Below are positions 24,535-32,686 of a DNA stretch of 64,000 nt, in pieces; position 1 is the stretch's first letter, and the number at the start of each line of letters is the position of its first letter. Origin of the DNA: Sphingomonas sp. IC-11 (GTDB taxonomy: Bacteria > Pseudomonadota > Alphaproteobacteria > Sphingomonadales > Sphingomonadaceae); contig NZ_JAJNDU010000002.1 in the NCBI RefSeq assembly GCF_021043365.1, positions 62,001-126,000 of the forward strand, written 5' to 3'. A program made the position numbers and the translations under genes. The notes below the pieces were generated by a model. It saw only the letters and a list, made by a program, of their open reading frames with translations. It was not told the DNA's origin and made no database searches.

Positions 24535-25455
24535 ATGACAGACGCCGCCATCGCCATCCGCAATCTCTGCAAAACCTATCAGGGGGGCAAGCGCGCGCTT
24601 GACGGGGTGAGCTTCGATGTCCCGCAGGGCACGATCTTCGGGTTGCTAGGCCCCAATGGCGCCGGCAAGTCGACGCTGATCAACATCCTCGCCGGCCTCG
24701 TGAACAAGACCAGCGGCTCGGCGTCGATCTGGGGCTTCGACATCGATGCCCATCCGCGCAACGCCAAGGCGTCGATCGGCATCGTCAATCAGGAGATCCT
24801 GTTCGATCCGTTCTTCACGCCGATCGAAACGCTGGAGATCCAGGCTGGCCTCTACGGCATCCCCAAGGGTAAGCGCCGCTCGATGGAACTGCTGCGGGCG
24901 GTGCACTTGGAGGACAAGGCGGACGCTTATGCCCGGACGCTTTCCGGCGGCATGAAGCGGCGTCTGATGGTGGCAAAGGCGATGGTCCACTCGCCGCCCG
25001 TGCTGGTGCTCGACGAGCCGACTGCCGGCGTCGACATCGAGCTTCGCCAGCAGCTGTGGGCTTATGTCCGCGAACTCAATGCCGGCGGCGTGACGGTGGT
25101 GCTCACCACCCATTATCTCGAGGAAGCGGAGGAACTGTGTGACCGGATCGCGATCATCAATCACGGCACGGTCGTCGCGAATGAGCCGACTCGTCAGCTG
25201 CTAAGCCGTGCGCAGGAGAAGGTCGTTGAGGTAACGGTCGAGCGGGATGTCACCGCACTGCCGGACGCGGCCTGTTTCCAGAAGATCGCGCTAAAGGGCG
25301 AGCGGACGCTGGAAATCACCTATTCCAAGGATCAGGTGAACGCCGGTGAGGTGCTGGCGGCAGTGCAGGGCGCCGGCTTCGCAATCGTCGATGTGTCCAC
25401 ACGCGAAGCGGATCTGGAGGACGTTTTCCTCAGCCTGACGCGAAGCGCCGCCTGA
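24535..25455 (+). CDS. ABC transporter ATP-binding protein (ABC-2 type), orphan
   Basis: A 306-residue ATPase with Walker A GPNGAGKS (residues 39-46), Q-loop IVNQE, signature LSGGM, Walker B VLVLDEPT, and the switch histidine in TTHYLEEAEEL. A C-terminal extension of about 90 residues follows, as in drug and polysaccharide exporters of the ABC-2 type. Such ATPases pair with a separate permease, but no permease gene is adjacent: the next gene is convergent. The membrane partner must be elsewhere. The transported compound is unknown. Confidence 0.88.
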   Translation: MTDAAIAIRNLCKTYQGGKRALDGVSFDVPQGTIFGLLGPNGAGKSTLINILAGLVNKTSGSASIWGFDIDAHPRNAKASIGIVNQEILFDPFFTPIETLEIQAGLYGIPKGKRRSMELLRAVHLEDKADAYARTLSGGMKRRLMVAKAMVHSPPVLVLDEPTAGVDIELRQQLWAYVRELNAGGVTVVLTTHYLEEAEELCDRIAIINHGTVVANEPTRQLLSRAQEKVVEVTVERDVTALPDAACFQKIALKGERTLEITYSKDQVNAGEVLAAVQGAGFAIVDVSTREADLEDVFLSLTRSAA

Positions 25456-25505
25456 AGCCGTTCCCGGTCACCCTCGAGCGCGAGACGCGGCCGACCTCAC
25501 CGCAT

Positions 25506-25528
25506 CGCTCACGCCTGTCGTGTGAGCG
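25506..25528. terminator. Hairpin between convergent genes
   Basis: CGCTCAC/GTGAGCG forms a 7-bp stem with a 9-base loop in the 86-base gap between the ABC ATPase and the DUF808 gene. It has no T tract, so termination is only a possibility. Confidence 0.35.
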
Positions 25529-25541
25529 AGCAGGGGAGCGC

Positions 25542-26471
25542 TCAGTGCTTCTTGGGTTTGAGGTGAAGCAGCCCGGCGATGACCCCGCCGATTACGATCC
25601 CGAATATGGCCGACAGCCCGGCATTCACGACCCAGGCCGCTACGCCGCCGATCCCCGGCAGTGCATGGCGCGCGCCTTCTGCGGCATGCTCGATCCATTC
25701 GGGCAGCGGCGTCAGATGAAATTCGTGCAGACCGTGAACGATGATCTGCCCGCCCACCCATAGCATCGCAACCGTGCCGATCGTCCCGAGCGCCCTCAGC
25801 ACTACCGGCATCGCCGACACAAGCCCGCGCCCGAACGCCTGTGTCGCCGCTCCAGGACGGCGGGCAAGCGCGATGCCGATGTCATCCATCTTCACGATCA
25901 GCGCGACGACCCCATAAACGCCGGCAGTGATGGCGGCGCCCACCAGCGCCAGCGCGATCGCTTGGTTCAGGATACTTTGGCCCGACAGTTCGGCCAGCGC
26001 GATCGCCATGATCTCGCCTGACAGGATCAGGTCGGTGCGAATCGCGCCCGCGACCTGGCGATCCTCCAACTGCTTGGGATCGGTGATCTCACAGGCTTCC
26101 TGGCCGTGATCCTCGCCACTCAGCGCCCCGATGATCTTCTCCGCCCCTTCGAAGCAGAGAAAGGCGCCGCCTGCCATCAGGATTGGGGTGATCGCCCATG
26201 GTGCAAAGGCGGACAGGATCAGCGCTGCGGGCAAAAGGAACAGGAGCTTGTTGCGCAAGGAGCCAAGCGCGATCTTCCAGATGATCGGCAATTCGCGTGC
26301 AGGCGACAGGCCAGTGACATAGCGCGGCGTGACCGCCGTATCGTCGATGACGACACCGACCGCTTTGGAACCGGCCTTTGCCGAAGCACCGGCAACGTCG
26401 TCCAGGCTCGCCGCGGCCAGCTTTGCGAGTGCGGCAATGTCGTCGAGCAGCGCGACGAGGCCACCGGCCAT
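25542..26471 (-). CDS. DUF808 (YedI-like) inner-membrane protein
   Basis: A 309-residue membrane protein opening MAGGLVALLDDIAALAKLAA and continuing DDVAGASAKAGSKAVGVVIDDTAVTPRYV, the standard start of DUF808/YedI proteins, followed by several hydrophobic segments. The C-terminus is a short basic tail. Its function is not established. It is divergent from the Cys-rich peptide gene region and stands alone. Confidence 0.85.
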   Translation of the reverse strand: MAGGLVALLDDIAALAKLAAASLDDVAGASAKAGSKAVGVVIDDTAVTPRYVTGLSPARELPIIWKIALGSLRNKLLFLLPAALILSAFAPWAITPILMAGGAFLCFEGAEKIIGALSGEDHGQEACEITDPKQLEDRQVAGAIRTDLILSGEIMAIALAELSGQSILNQAIALALVGAAITAGVYGVVALIVKMDDIGIALARRPGAATQAFGRGLVSAMPVVLRALGTIGTVAMLWVGGQIIVHGLHEFHLTPLPEWIEHAAEGARHALPGIGGVAAWVVNAGLSAIFGIVIGGVIAGLLHLKPKKH

Positions 26472-26557
26472 GTATCAAATCCCCCTCGGTGATGGTCCCG
26501 CCGCCATCGCTCAGGCTCAGCGCGCAGGCAAGCGACTCGTTCCGGAGCCCAGAGCAC

Positions 26558-26588
26558 AAAAAAGGGCCGACCCCGCAAGGGATCGGCC
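26558..26588 (-). terminator. Rho-independent terminator of the Cys-rich peptide gene
   Basis: On the minus strand, a stem of GGCCGA paired with TCGGCC, extended by CCC/GGG with one bulge, leads into six T residues (A tract at 26558-26563 on the plus strand). It begins 11 bases after the stop codon at 26599. Both flanking annotated genes point away from it, so it needs a transcript of its own. Confidence 0.75.
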
Positions 26589-26598
26589 ATGAAAGTTT

Positions 26599-26709
26599 TT
26601 AGGAGAGGATGCCTGAAAGGCCCGATCCTTGTGCACCGCAGCATGATCTATCGCAAGTGCAAAAGGATTCCGTACGGTTGCAATTCATGCAATCGCGGCC
26701 GGTCGACAT
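26599..26709 (-). CDS. Candidate 36-residue cysteine-rich peptide
   Basis: ATG at 26709 opens a 36-codon frame with stop TAA at 26599-26601. The product has six cysteines in the order C7-x2-C10-x6-C17-x-C19-x3-C23-C24, then a Gly/Ser tail (GAQGSGLSGILS). A purine-rich GGCGAG precedes the ATG by about 5 bases, and a good terminator starts 11 bases after the stop. It lies in the 5' region of oligopeptidase B, on the opposite strand, and ends before that gene's start. The pairs C-x2-C and C-x-C suggest metal binding, but no family is recognised. Confidence 0.6.
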   Translation of the reverse strand: MSTGRDCMNCNRTESFCTCDRSCCGAQGSGLSGILS

Positions 26710-26737
26710 CTGGGCTCGCCATCGCCACAAAGGAAGG

Positions 26738-28798
26738 ATGACGCTTCCTCCTCCGCCTATCGCCGCGACACGCCCGCACGAGTTCACTGCCCATGGCACC
26801 ACGATCGCGGATCCCTGGGCCTGGCTGAAGGATTCGAATTATCCCGACGTCAACGACAAGGACGTGCTCGCCTATCTCGAGGCGGAGAACGCTTATTTCG
26901 AGGCAGCGATGGCGCCGCACCGGCCGCTGGTGGACCGGCTGTATGAAGAGATGAAGGCGCGCATCAAGGAAGACGAATCCTCGGTGCCGCAGAAAGACGG
27001 CGACTGGCTGTACTGGACGGCCTATGAAACCGGCGGACAGTATCGCAAATGGTGGCGCAAGCCGGTCGCGGGCGGCCCGGACGAGCTTCTGCTCGACGAG
27101 CCGGCGCTGGCCGAGGGCAAGGAATATTTCCGGCTGGGCGCTTTCGCCGTGTCGAACGACGGCATGAAGCTCGCCTATGCGATCGACGACAATGGATCGG
27201 AGCGCTTCACCATCCATGTGAAGGATCTGGCGACCGGCGCGCTGCTTCCCGACACGATCCCGGGGATGCTGTCCGACATCGTGTGGACCGCGGATGACAG
27301 CGGCTTCCTTTATGGCCTCGCCAACAAGGAATGGCGGACGGACAATGCGCGGCTGCACCGGCTGGGCACCGACCCGGCCCAGGATGTTGAGCTCTACCAT
27401 GAGGATGACGAGGGCTACCGCGTCGCGGTGGCGGAGACGAGCGACCGGCGCTGGATCGTGATCGCGACCGGCGATCACGTAACGAGCGAGGTTCGTCTGC
27501 TGCCCGCCACCAATCCGCTGGCGGAGCCGATCCTGGTCGCGCCGCGCCGGCCCGGCCGCGAATATGACGTGGACACGCATGGCGACACCTTGTTCATCCA
27601 CACCAATGACGTGGATCCGATGTGGCGGCTCGTCACCGCGCCGATCAGCGCGCCGGGCGAGTGGAGTGAGCTGATCGCGCCATCGAAGCATTTCTACATG
27701 ACGGGCGTCGAATGCTATCGTGACTTCTTCGTCGTCGAAGGGCGCGAGGACGGGCTCGACCAGGTGGCGATCCACCGTTACGACACGCCCACGAAGGGAA
27801 AGCGGATCACCTTCCCGGAGGCGAGCTATGCCGCTGGCCTCGGCGACAATCCTGAGCATGACCAGACGGTACTCCGCCTGGGCTATGAGTCGATGGTCAC
27901 ACCGGGCACCGTCTATGACTATGACACGGCGACGGGCACGCTCACGACGCTGAAGGTGCAGGAGATCCCGTCCGGCTATGACCCGGGCAAGTATCGCACC
28001 GAGCGGCTGCACATTACCGCGCGCGACGGTACTGAGGTGCCAGTCTCGATCGTCTATCCGGCCGATTTCCCGAAGGACGGCAGCCGCCCGCTGTTCCTTT
28101 ACGCCTATGGCGCCTACGGTCATGCCATCCCGCCGGGCTTCTCGACCGGGCGGCTCTCGCTGCTCGATCGCGGCTTTGCCTATGCCATTGCACACATTCG
28201 CGGCGGCGATGATCTCGGCCAGCAATGGTATCATGACGGCAAGCTCGAGAAGCGCACCAACACGTTCAACGACTTCGTGGACGTTGCGAGCGGCCTGATC
28301 GCTGGCGGCTGGACCAGCCAGGGGAAGATCGCGATCGCGGGCCGCTCCGCTGGCGGCGAGCTGATGGGCGCGGTGGTCAATTCCGATCCCGAATTGTGGG
28401 GCGCGGTGATCGCGGACGTGCCGTTCGTCGACGTGCTCAACACGATGATGGACGAAAGCCTGCCGCTGACGCCGGGCGAATGGCCGGAATGGGGCAATCC
28501 GATCACCGATGCTGCCGCGTTCGAGCTGATCCGCAGCTACAGCCCCTATGACAATGTGCGCCCGCAGGCGTACCCGCCCCTGTTCATCTCGGGCGGCCTC
28601 AATGACCCGCGAGTGACCTATTGGGAGCCGGCGAAATGGGCCGCCAAGCTGCGCGCGACCAAGACCGACGACAATATCCTGTTGCTCAAGACCAACATGG
28701 GCGCCGGGCATGGCGGCAAATCGGGCCGGTTCGAGAGCCTGCGCGAGGCCGCAGAGGAACATGCGTTCGTGCTGTGGCAGCTGGGCGTGGGGGAATGA
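26738..28798 (+). CDS. ptrB: Oligopeptidase B (S9 family serine peptidase)
   Basis: A 686-residue prolyl-oligopeptidase-family enzyme, the same length as Escherichia coli oligopeptidase B. The N-terminal propeller domain begins with DPWAWLKDSNYPDV. The catalytic serine is about S537 in GRSAGGELMG (Gly changed to Arg before Ser compared with GGSAGG), the aspartate about D622 in SGGLNDPRVTYWEP and the histidine about H657 in GAGHGGKSGRF. It cleaves short peptides after basic residues in the cytoplasm. The frame extends upstream to 26609, but MTLPPPPIAATRPHEF is the family-like start, with AAGGAAGG just before it. Confidence 0.92.
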   Translation: MTLPPPPIAATRPHEFTAHGTTIADPWAWLKDSNYPDVNDKDVLAYLEAENAYFEAAMAPHRPLVDRLYEEMKARIKEDESSVPQKDGDWLYWTAYETGGQYRKWWRKPVAGGPDELLLDEPALAEGKEYFRLGAFAVSNDGMKLAYAIDDNGSERFTIHVKDLATGALLPDTIPGMLSDIVWTADDSGFLYGLANKEWRTDNARLHRLGTDPAQDVELYHEDDEGYRVAVAETSDRRWIVIATGDHVTSEVRLLPATNPLAEPILVAPRRPGREYDVDTHGDTLFIHTNDVDPMWRLVTAPISAPGEWSELIAPSKHFYMTGVECYRDFFVVEGREDGLDQVAIHRYDTPTKGKRITFPEASYAAGLGDNPEHDQTVLRLGYESMVTPGTVYDYDTATGTLTTLKVQEIPSGYDPGKYRTERLHITARDGTEVPVSIVYPADFPKDGSRPLFLYAYGAYGHAIPPGFSTGRLSLLDRGFAYAIAHIRGGDDLGQQWYHDGKLEKRTNTFNDFVDVASGLIAGGWTSQGKIAIAGRSAGGELMGAVVNSDPELWGAVIADVPFVDVLNTMMDESLPLTPGEWPEWGNPITDAAAFELIRSYSPYDNVRPQAYPPLFISGGLNDPRVTYWEPAKWAAKLRATKTDDNILLLKTNMGAGHGGKSGRFESLREAAEEHAFVLWQLGVGE

Positions 28799-28832
28799 GC
28801 GGCGGCTTGGCGCCTCCATTTCAGAACGCGCC

Positions 28833-29393
28833 ATGACGGTTGAGGCGATCATCGCCCGCTGGGGCATTGCTGCGGTTTTTGCCGGCACCATGCTGGAGGG
28901 GGAGACTGCAGTGATCGCCGGCGGGCTGATCGCTCATCAGGGGCTGATCGCCTGGCCCCTCGCGCTGGCCGCCGGGGCGCTCGGGTCATTCCTGGCAGAC
29001 CAGTTCTTCTTCGCGGCCGGACGACGTTACCGCGACCGGCCATTCGTGCAGCGTTGGATGCAGAAGCGGGCCTTCGCCAAGGCTTTGAACCTGCTGGAGC
29101 GTTACCCTGTAGGTTTCATCTTCGCCTTTCGCTTCCTGTACGGCTTCCGTACCGTCAGCCCGCTCGCCATTGGCACCAGCCGGGTGCCGGCCATGACGTT
29201 CCTCACCATCAACGCGCTTGCCGCGGTGATCTGGGCCAGTCTGTTCACGGCACTCGGCTATTGGTTCGGGGAGGCGGTGACCGAGCTTGCCGGCCGGCTG
29301 CGACCCAGCCGCCAGACCCTGCTGATGGGGGTAGCGGTGTTAAGCAGCGGCTTTGCCATCTTTCAGTTTGTGCGATGGTGGAAGGAACGATGA
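28833..29393 (+). CDS. DedA-family membrane protein
   Basis: A 186-residue membrane protein with the DedA pattern: GTMLEGETAVIAGGLIA, then GSFLADQFFFAAGRR, then FAFRFLYGFRTVSPLAIG, with two re-entrant-like and several transmembrane segments. DedA proteins are lipid scramblases or flippases, some handling undecaprenyl phosphate. The frame starts further up, but ATG 28833 gives family length. It lies 35 bases after oligopeptidase B and overlaps the thioesterase start by four bases, so the three may be one transcript. Confidence 0.85.
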   Translation: MTVEAIIARWGIAAVFAGTMLEGETAVIAGGLIAHQGLIAWPLALAAGALGSFLADQFFFAAGRRYRDRPFVQRWMQKRAFAKALNLLERYPVGFIFAFRFLYGFRTVSPLAIGTSRVPAMTFLTINALAAVIWASLFTALGYWFGEAVTELAGRLRPSRQTLLMGVAVLSSGFAIFQFVRWWKER

Positions 29394-29782
29394 GCTTCTC
29401 GAAGATCTTCACGGCTGCGGCGGAGGACATCGACGAGCTTGGGCACGTCAACAATGCCGTATGGGTGCGCTGGATCCAGGATCTTGCCGTGGCGCATTGG
29501 GAGGCTGTCGCGCCCGATGAACATCGCCACGCCTTTGTCTGGGTCGTAACCCGGCATGAGATCGACTATCGCGGCAATCTGGCTGAGGGCGCGTCGGCGA
29601 CCGGAAAGACGTGGGTTCCTGAGCCGCCGCGCGGCGCCCGTTTCAACCGCCATTTTTGCTTCGCGGATTCAGCCGGTCGCACGCTGGTGGAAGGGATCAC
29701 CACTTGGGCCATGCTTGACCGCGCCAGCGGCCGGCTCGTTCGCGTGCGTCCCGACATCGCGGCACCGTTCCTCGTCGGTTGA
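29390..29782 (+). CDS. Hotdog-fold acyl-CoA thioesterase (4HBT/YbgC type)
   Basis: A 130-residue hotdog protein with the active-site phrase DELGHVNNAVWVRW (Asp and His-Val-Asn), and the central helix region HEIDYRGNLAEGASATGKTWV. It hydrolyses acyl-CoA thioesters; the acyl group is not predictable. Its ATG overlaps the DedA stop codon (ATGA), showing translational coupling. Confidence 0.88.
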   Translation: MSFSKIFTAAAEDIDELGHVNNAVWVRWIQDLAVAHWEAVAPDEHRHAFVWVVTRHEIDYRGNLAEGASATGKTWVPEPPRGARFNRHFCFADSAGRTLVEGITTWAMLDRASGRLVRVRPDIAAPFLVG

Positions 29783-29853
29783 TTGGCGGCTCGGGAGAGC
29801 TTCGCCCCCCGGTGCGTTGCACCTGTGGTTCGATCGGCGAGTGGCGAGGTTAG

Positions 29854-30615
29854 ATGCAGGGCGCGTTGGCGGCAGGCTTCTGGGGAGCGGTCGGTGGATC
29901 GGCACTCGTGCTGGGGGCCGCTATCGCCTGGATCGCGAGGCTGCCGCAGCGACTGATCGCTGCCGTGATGGCGATTGGCTCGGGGGTTCTCATTTCCGCC
30001 GTTGCCTTCGATCTGATGGATGAAGCCTATAAGCAGGGTGGGTTTCCATCGACCGCGATTGGCTTTCTGGGCGGGGCACTCGCTTATACGATTGCCAACA
30101 TCGTCGTGTCGCGCCGCGGAGCGCGCCATCGCAAGCGCTCTGGCTCCAATCCCGATGAGCGCCAGCACGGGGCGGACGCAAGTTCGGGCGCTGCGATCGC
30201 GATCGGGGCACTGCTGGATGGCATCCCTGAATCGGTTGTGATCGGCATCAGCCTGCTCGACGGCGGCGGCGTCAACGCGGTCACGGTGGCCGCTGTGTTC
30301 CTGTCGAATGTGCCGGAAGGGCTGTCGAGCGCCGCCGGGATGAAGAAGGCCGGACGAAGCGCCCGCTACGTCTTCGGTGTCTGGGGCGGTATTGCGATCG
30401 CGTCCGGTCTGGCGGCGATGATCGGCAATTTCGCACTCGCCAATGCGACGCCGGAGCTCATCGCTGCGGTCACTGCTTTGGCCGCGGGCGCCATTCTGGC
30501 GATGTTGGTCGACACCATGATCCCCGAGGCGACGGAGACGACTCACGATTACTCGGGCCTGATCGCCGTTGCCGGGTTCCTGCTGGCCTTTGTTCTGTCC
30601 AAATCGGGCGCTTGA
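29854..30615 (+). CDS. ZIP-family metal permease
   Basis: A 253-residue membrane protein with the ZIP helix IV signature IAIGALLDGIPESVVIGISL (His replaced, Asp and Glu kept) and helix V FLSNVPEGLSSAAGMKKAG. A cytoplasmic His/Arg/Asp loop (RRGARHRKRSGSNPDERQHGADAS) precedes them. ZIP proteins import divalent metals such as zinc. The pore residue HN found in classical members reads DG here, so its substrate is uncertain. Confidence 0.82.
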   Translation: MQGALAAGFWGAVGGSALVLGAAIAWIARLPQRLIAAVMAIGSGVLISAVAFDLMDEAYKQGGFPSTAIGFLGGALAYTIANIVVSRRGARHRKRSGSNPDERQHGADASSGAAIAIGALLDGIPESVVIGISLLDGGGVNAVTVAAVFLSNVPEGLSSAAGMKKAGRSARYVFGVWGGIAIASGLAAMIGNFALANATPELIAAVTALAAGAILAMLVDTMIPEATETTHDYSGLIAVAGFLLAFVLSKSGA

Positions 30616-30670
30616 CTGGCGGACTTGAACAGCGGCGCCGCTTCCGGCTAAGCGCCTGTTAATCGCAAGG

Positions 30671-30769
30671 ACCCGGTGCAACTCCGGGTAGCTATCCCGG
30701 CCGCCGATCCGCCGGGCAACTCGCACATCCCTCGTCCGGCCCAGGCTCCATATCGGGAGCCGGTGTGCG
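30671..30769 (+). promoter_or_regulatory. Structured leader before the SulP transporter gene, possible cis-regulatory RNA
   Basis: Four stems can be drawn. Stem 1 is ACCCGG (30671-30676) with CCGGGT (30684-30689), loop TGCAACT. Stem 2 is CCCGGC (30696-30701) with GCCGGG (30711-30716). Stem 3 is CGCACA (30722-30727) with TGTGCG (30764-30769), and it encloses stem 4, GGCTCC (30744-30749) with GGAGCC (30756-30761). All are perfect 6-bp pairings. The ATG follows 17 bases later. A candidate RNA motif called sul1 is reported before sulfate transporter genes in Alphaproteobacteria; whether this is that motif needs a covariance search. Confidence 0.5.
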
Positions 30770-30786
30770 TTGTTCATCACAGGCCC

Positions 30787-32271
30787 ATGACCCTGTTTTC
30801 CCGTGTCCGAACCGAATGGTTCGCCAGCGTCGCAGAGGCGCGCCGCGATGTTCTCGCGGGGATTGTCGTCGCACTTGCCCTTATCCCGGAGGCGATTGGA
30901 TTTTCGATCATCGCCGGCGTCGATCCGCGTGTCGGCCTTTATGCTTCTGTCGCCATTGCCATCGTGATCTCCTTTCTGGGCGGACGGCCGGCGATGATCT
31001 CCGCCGCCACCGCCGCCGTTGCCGTTGTCGTGACGCCGCTGGTCCGTGATCACGGGGTCGAATATCTGCTTGCCGCGACCATCCTGATGGCGTTGCTTCA
31101 GGTGATTGCGGGGCTGTTGCGCCTGCATCTCCTGATGCAGTTCGTGTCGCGGTCGGTGATCACGGGCTTCGTCAATGCCTTGGCGATCTTGATCTTCATG
31201 GCCCAGCTGCCGCAATTCGCCGGCGTCACCTGGCACACCTATGCGATGGTCGCGGCCGGGCTCGGCATCATTTACCTGCTGCCTCGCTTCACCCGCGCAG
31301 TGCCGTCGCCACTCGTCGCCATCCTGGTGCTGGCCGGGGCAAGTATCGCGCTCGGGTTGCCGGTGCGAACGGTCAGCGACATGGGCCAGCTGCCCGAAGG
31401 ACTTCCCAGCCTCGCATTGCCGCAAGTCCCGCTCACGCTTGAAACCCTGCGCATCATCTTCCCTTATTCGCTCACCATGGCGGCCGTCGGCCTGCTGGAA
31501 TCGCTCCTGACGGCGCAGATCGTCGATGACATGACCGATACCGACAGTGACAAGCGTCGCGAATGCATGGGGCAGGGCGGCGCCAATATTGCGGCCGCGC
31601 TGGTGGGCGGTATGGGCGGTTGCGCGATGATCGGGCAATCGGTGATCAACGTCACGTCGGGCGGCCGCAAGCGCCTGTCGACCTTTGTCGCCGGGGCTTT
31701 CCTGCTGTTCCTGCTTGCGGTGCTCGGGCCGATCGTCGGCCGTATTCCGATGCCAGCGCTCGTAGCGGTGATGATCATGGTGTCGATCGGCACGTTCAGC
31801 TGGAATTCGATCCCCAACCTGCGCCGTCACCCGCCTACATCGTCGATCGTGATGCTCGTCACCGTCGGCGTGGTCGTCACCACGCGCGATCTGGCGCAGG
31901 GCGTGCTCGCCGGGGTGCTGCTTTCCGGCATCTTCTTCGCCGGCAAGGTGCAGCGGATGTTCGCCGTCACGCGGGAGGCCGGCGCGAAGATGACCACCTA
32001 CCGGGTCAAGGGCGAGGTCTTCTTCGCGTCGGTGGACCGTTTTGCTCGCGCTTTCCAACCGGAGGATGGCAGGGCGGTGACGATCGACGTGACCGCGGCC
32101 CACTTCTGGGACATTTCCGCCGTTGGCGCGCTCGACAAGATCGTCGCCCGTCTGCGCCGCGATGGATCGTACGTCGCGGTGATCGGTTACAACGAGGCAA
32201 GCGCCGACTTGGTCGATCGCTTTGCCTTGCACGACAAGACCGGGGTGGAACTGGGCGCTGTTCCGCACTGA
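30787..32271 (+). CDS. SulP-family anion transporter with STAS domain
   Basis: A 494-residue protein with a large membrane domain ([72 protein letters not shown]) and a C-terminal STAS domain (about residues 405-494, [19 protein letters not shown]). SulP proteins move sulfate, bicarbonate or other anions across the inner membrane. The frame extends to 30676, but that would overlap the structured leader; ATG 30787 (MTLFSRV) is used. It stands alone. Confidence 0.92.
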   Translation: MTLFSRVRTEWFASVAEARRDVLAGIVVALALIPEAIGFSIIAGVDPRVGLYASVAIAIVISFLGGRPAMISAATAAVAVVVTPLVRDHGVEYLLAATILMALLQVIAGLLRLHLLMQFVSRSVITGFVNALAILIFMAQLPQFAGVTWHTYAMVAAGLGIIYLLPRFTRAVPSPLVAILVLAGASIALGLPVRTVSDMGQLPEGLPSLALPQVPLTLETLRIIFPYSLTMAAVGLLESLLTAQIVDDMTDTDSDKRRECMGQGGANIAAALVGGMGGCAMIGQSVINVTSGGRKRLSTFVAGAFLLFLLAVLGPIVGRIPMPALVAVMIMVSIGTFSWNSIPNLRRHPPTSSIVMLVTVGVVVTTRDLAQGVLAGVLLSGIFFAGKVQRMFAVTREAGAKMTTYRVKGEVFFASVDRFARAFQPEDGRAVTIDVTAAHFWDISAVGALDKIVARLRRDGSYVAVIGYNEASADLVDRFALHDKTGVELGAVPH

Positions 32272-32402
32272 CGCGTGCGTCGGGCGACGGGCGACGAGAA
32301 ATCGGCGACTCCATTTGTCGCAAAGTTGATCGTCGGTCGCAGCATGGCGGTTGATCTGGCAGCAATGCTGACCTAACCACTGCCATGCAGTGCGACACGA
32401 TT

Positions 32403-32633
32403 ATGGCCGATCCGGTCGGGTCCTTCCGCTACGGAGATGACGCTTCCTACGAGGAAGCAGATCCGTTGATGCAGATCCTGCCGGCACCCGCGGCGGATTA
32501 CGAGGACGCGGCCCCGCTGCCGCTGAAGGCCCGCGTCGGGTTCGCGAACGACCAAGGACCAATCTTCTTCACGCGGGCAGATGCAGGCAGCGATGCCGAG
32601 CAGCAGTTGCTGCGGGCCTCAAAGCCAGCCTGA
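32403..32633 (+). CDS. Small acidic protein, unknown function
   Basis: A 76-residue frame with high third-position GC like its neighbours. It is acidic (ASYEEADPLMQILPAPAADYEDAAP) with a basic centre and ends RADAGSDAEQQLLRASKPA. No ribosome site or membrane segment is clear. It fills most of the gap between the SulP gene and the convergent exporter gene. ATG 32385 is an alternative start. It may not be real. Confidence 0.4.
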   Translation: MADPVGSFRYGDDASYEEADPLMQILPAPAADYEDAAPLPLKARVGFANDQGPIFFTRADAGSDAEQQLLRASKPA

Positions 32634-32686
32634 CGCGGCGGGCCGTCATTTGGCGGCCGGACGATTGAACACCGGTCGCCAGCGCC

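Noticed and set aside
26648..28891. A 747-residue minus-strand frame opposite oligopeptidase B
   Set aside because: Same reason: composition is that of a shadow frame and the plus-strand gene has a full catalytic triad.
30671..30769. Cobalamin, SAM-II or SAH riboswitch before the SulP gene
   Set aside because: The hairpins do not fit the consensus elements of these classes as I know them, so only a generic structured leader is called.
29566..32268. A 900-residue open frame on the minus strand opposite the thioesterase, ZIP and SulP genes
   Set aside because: It is antisense to three clear genes and its product is rich in His, Arg, Asp and Gln without any motif. Long shadow frames are expected in GC-rich DNA.
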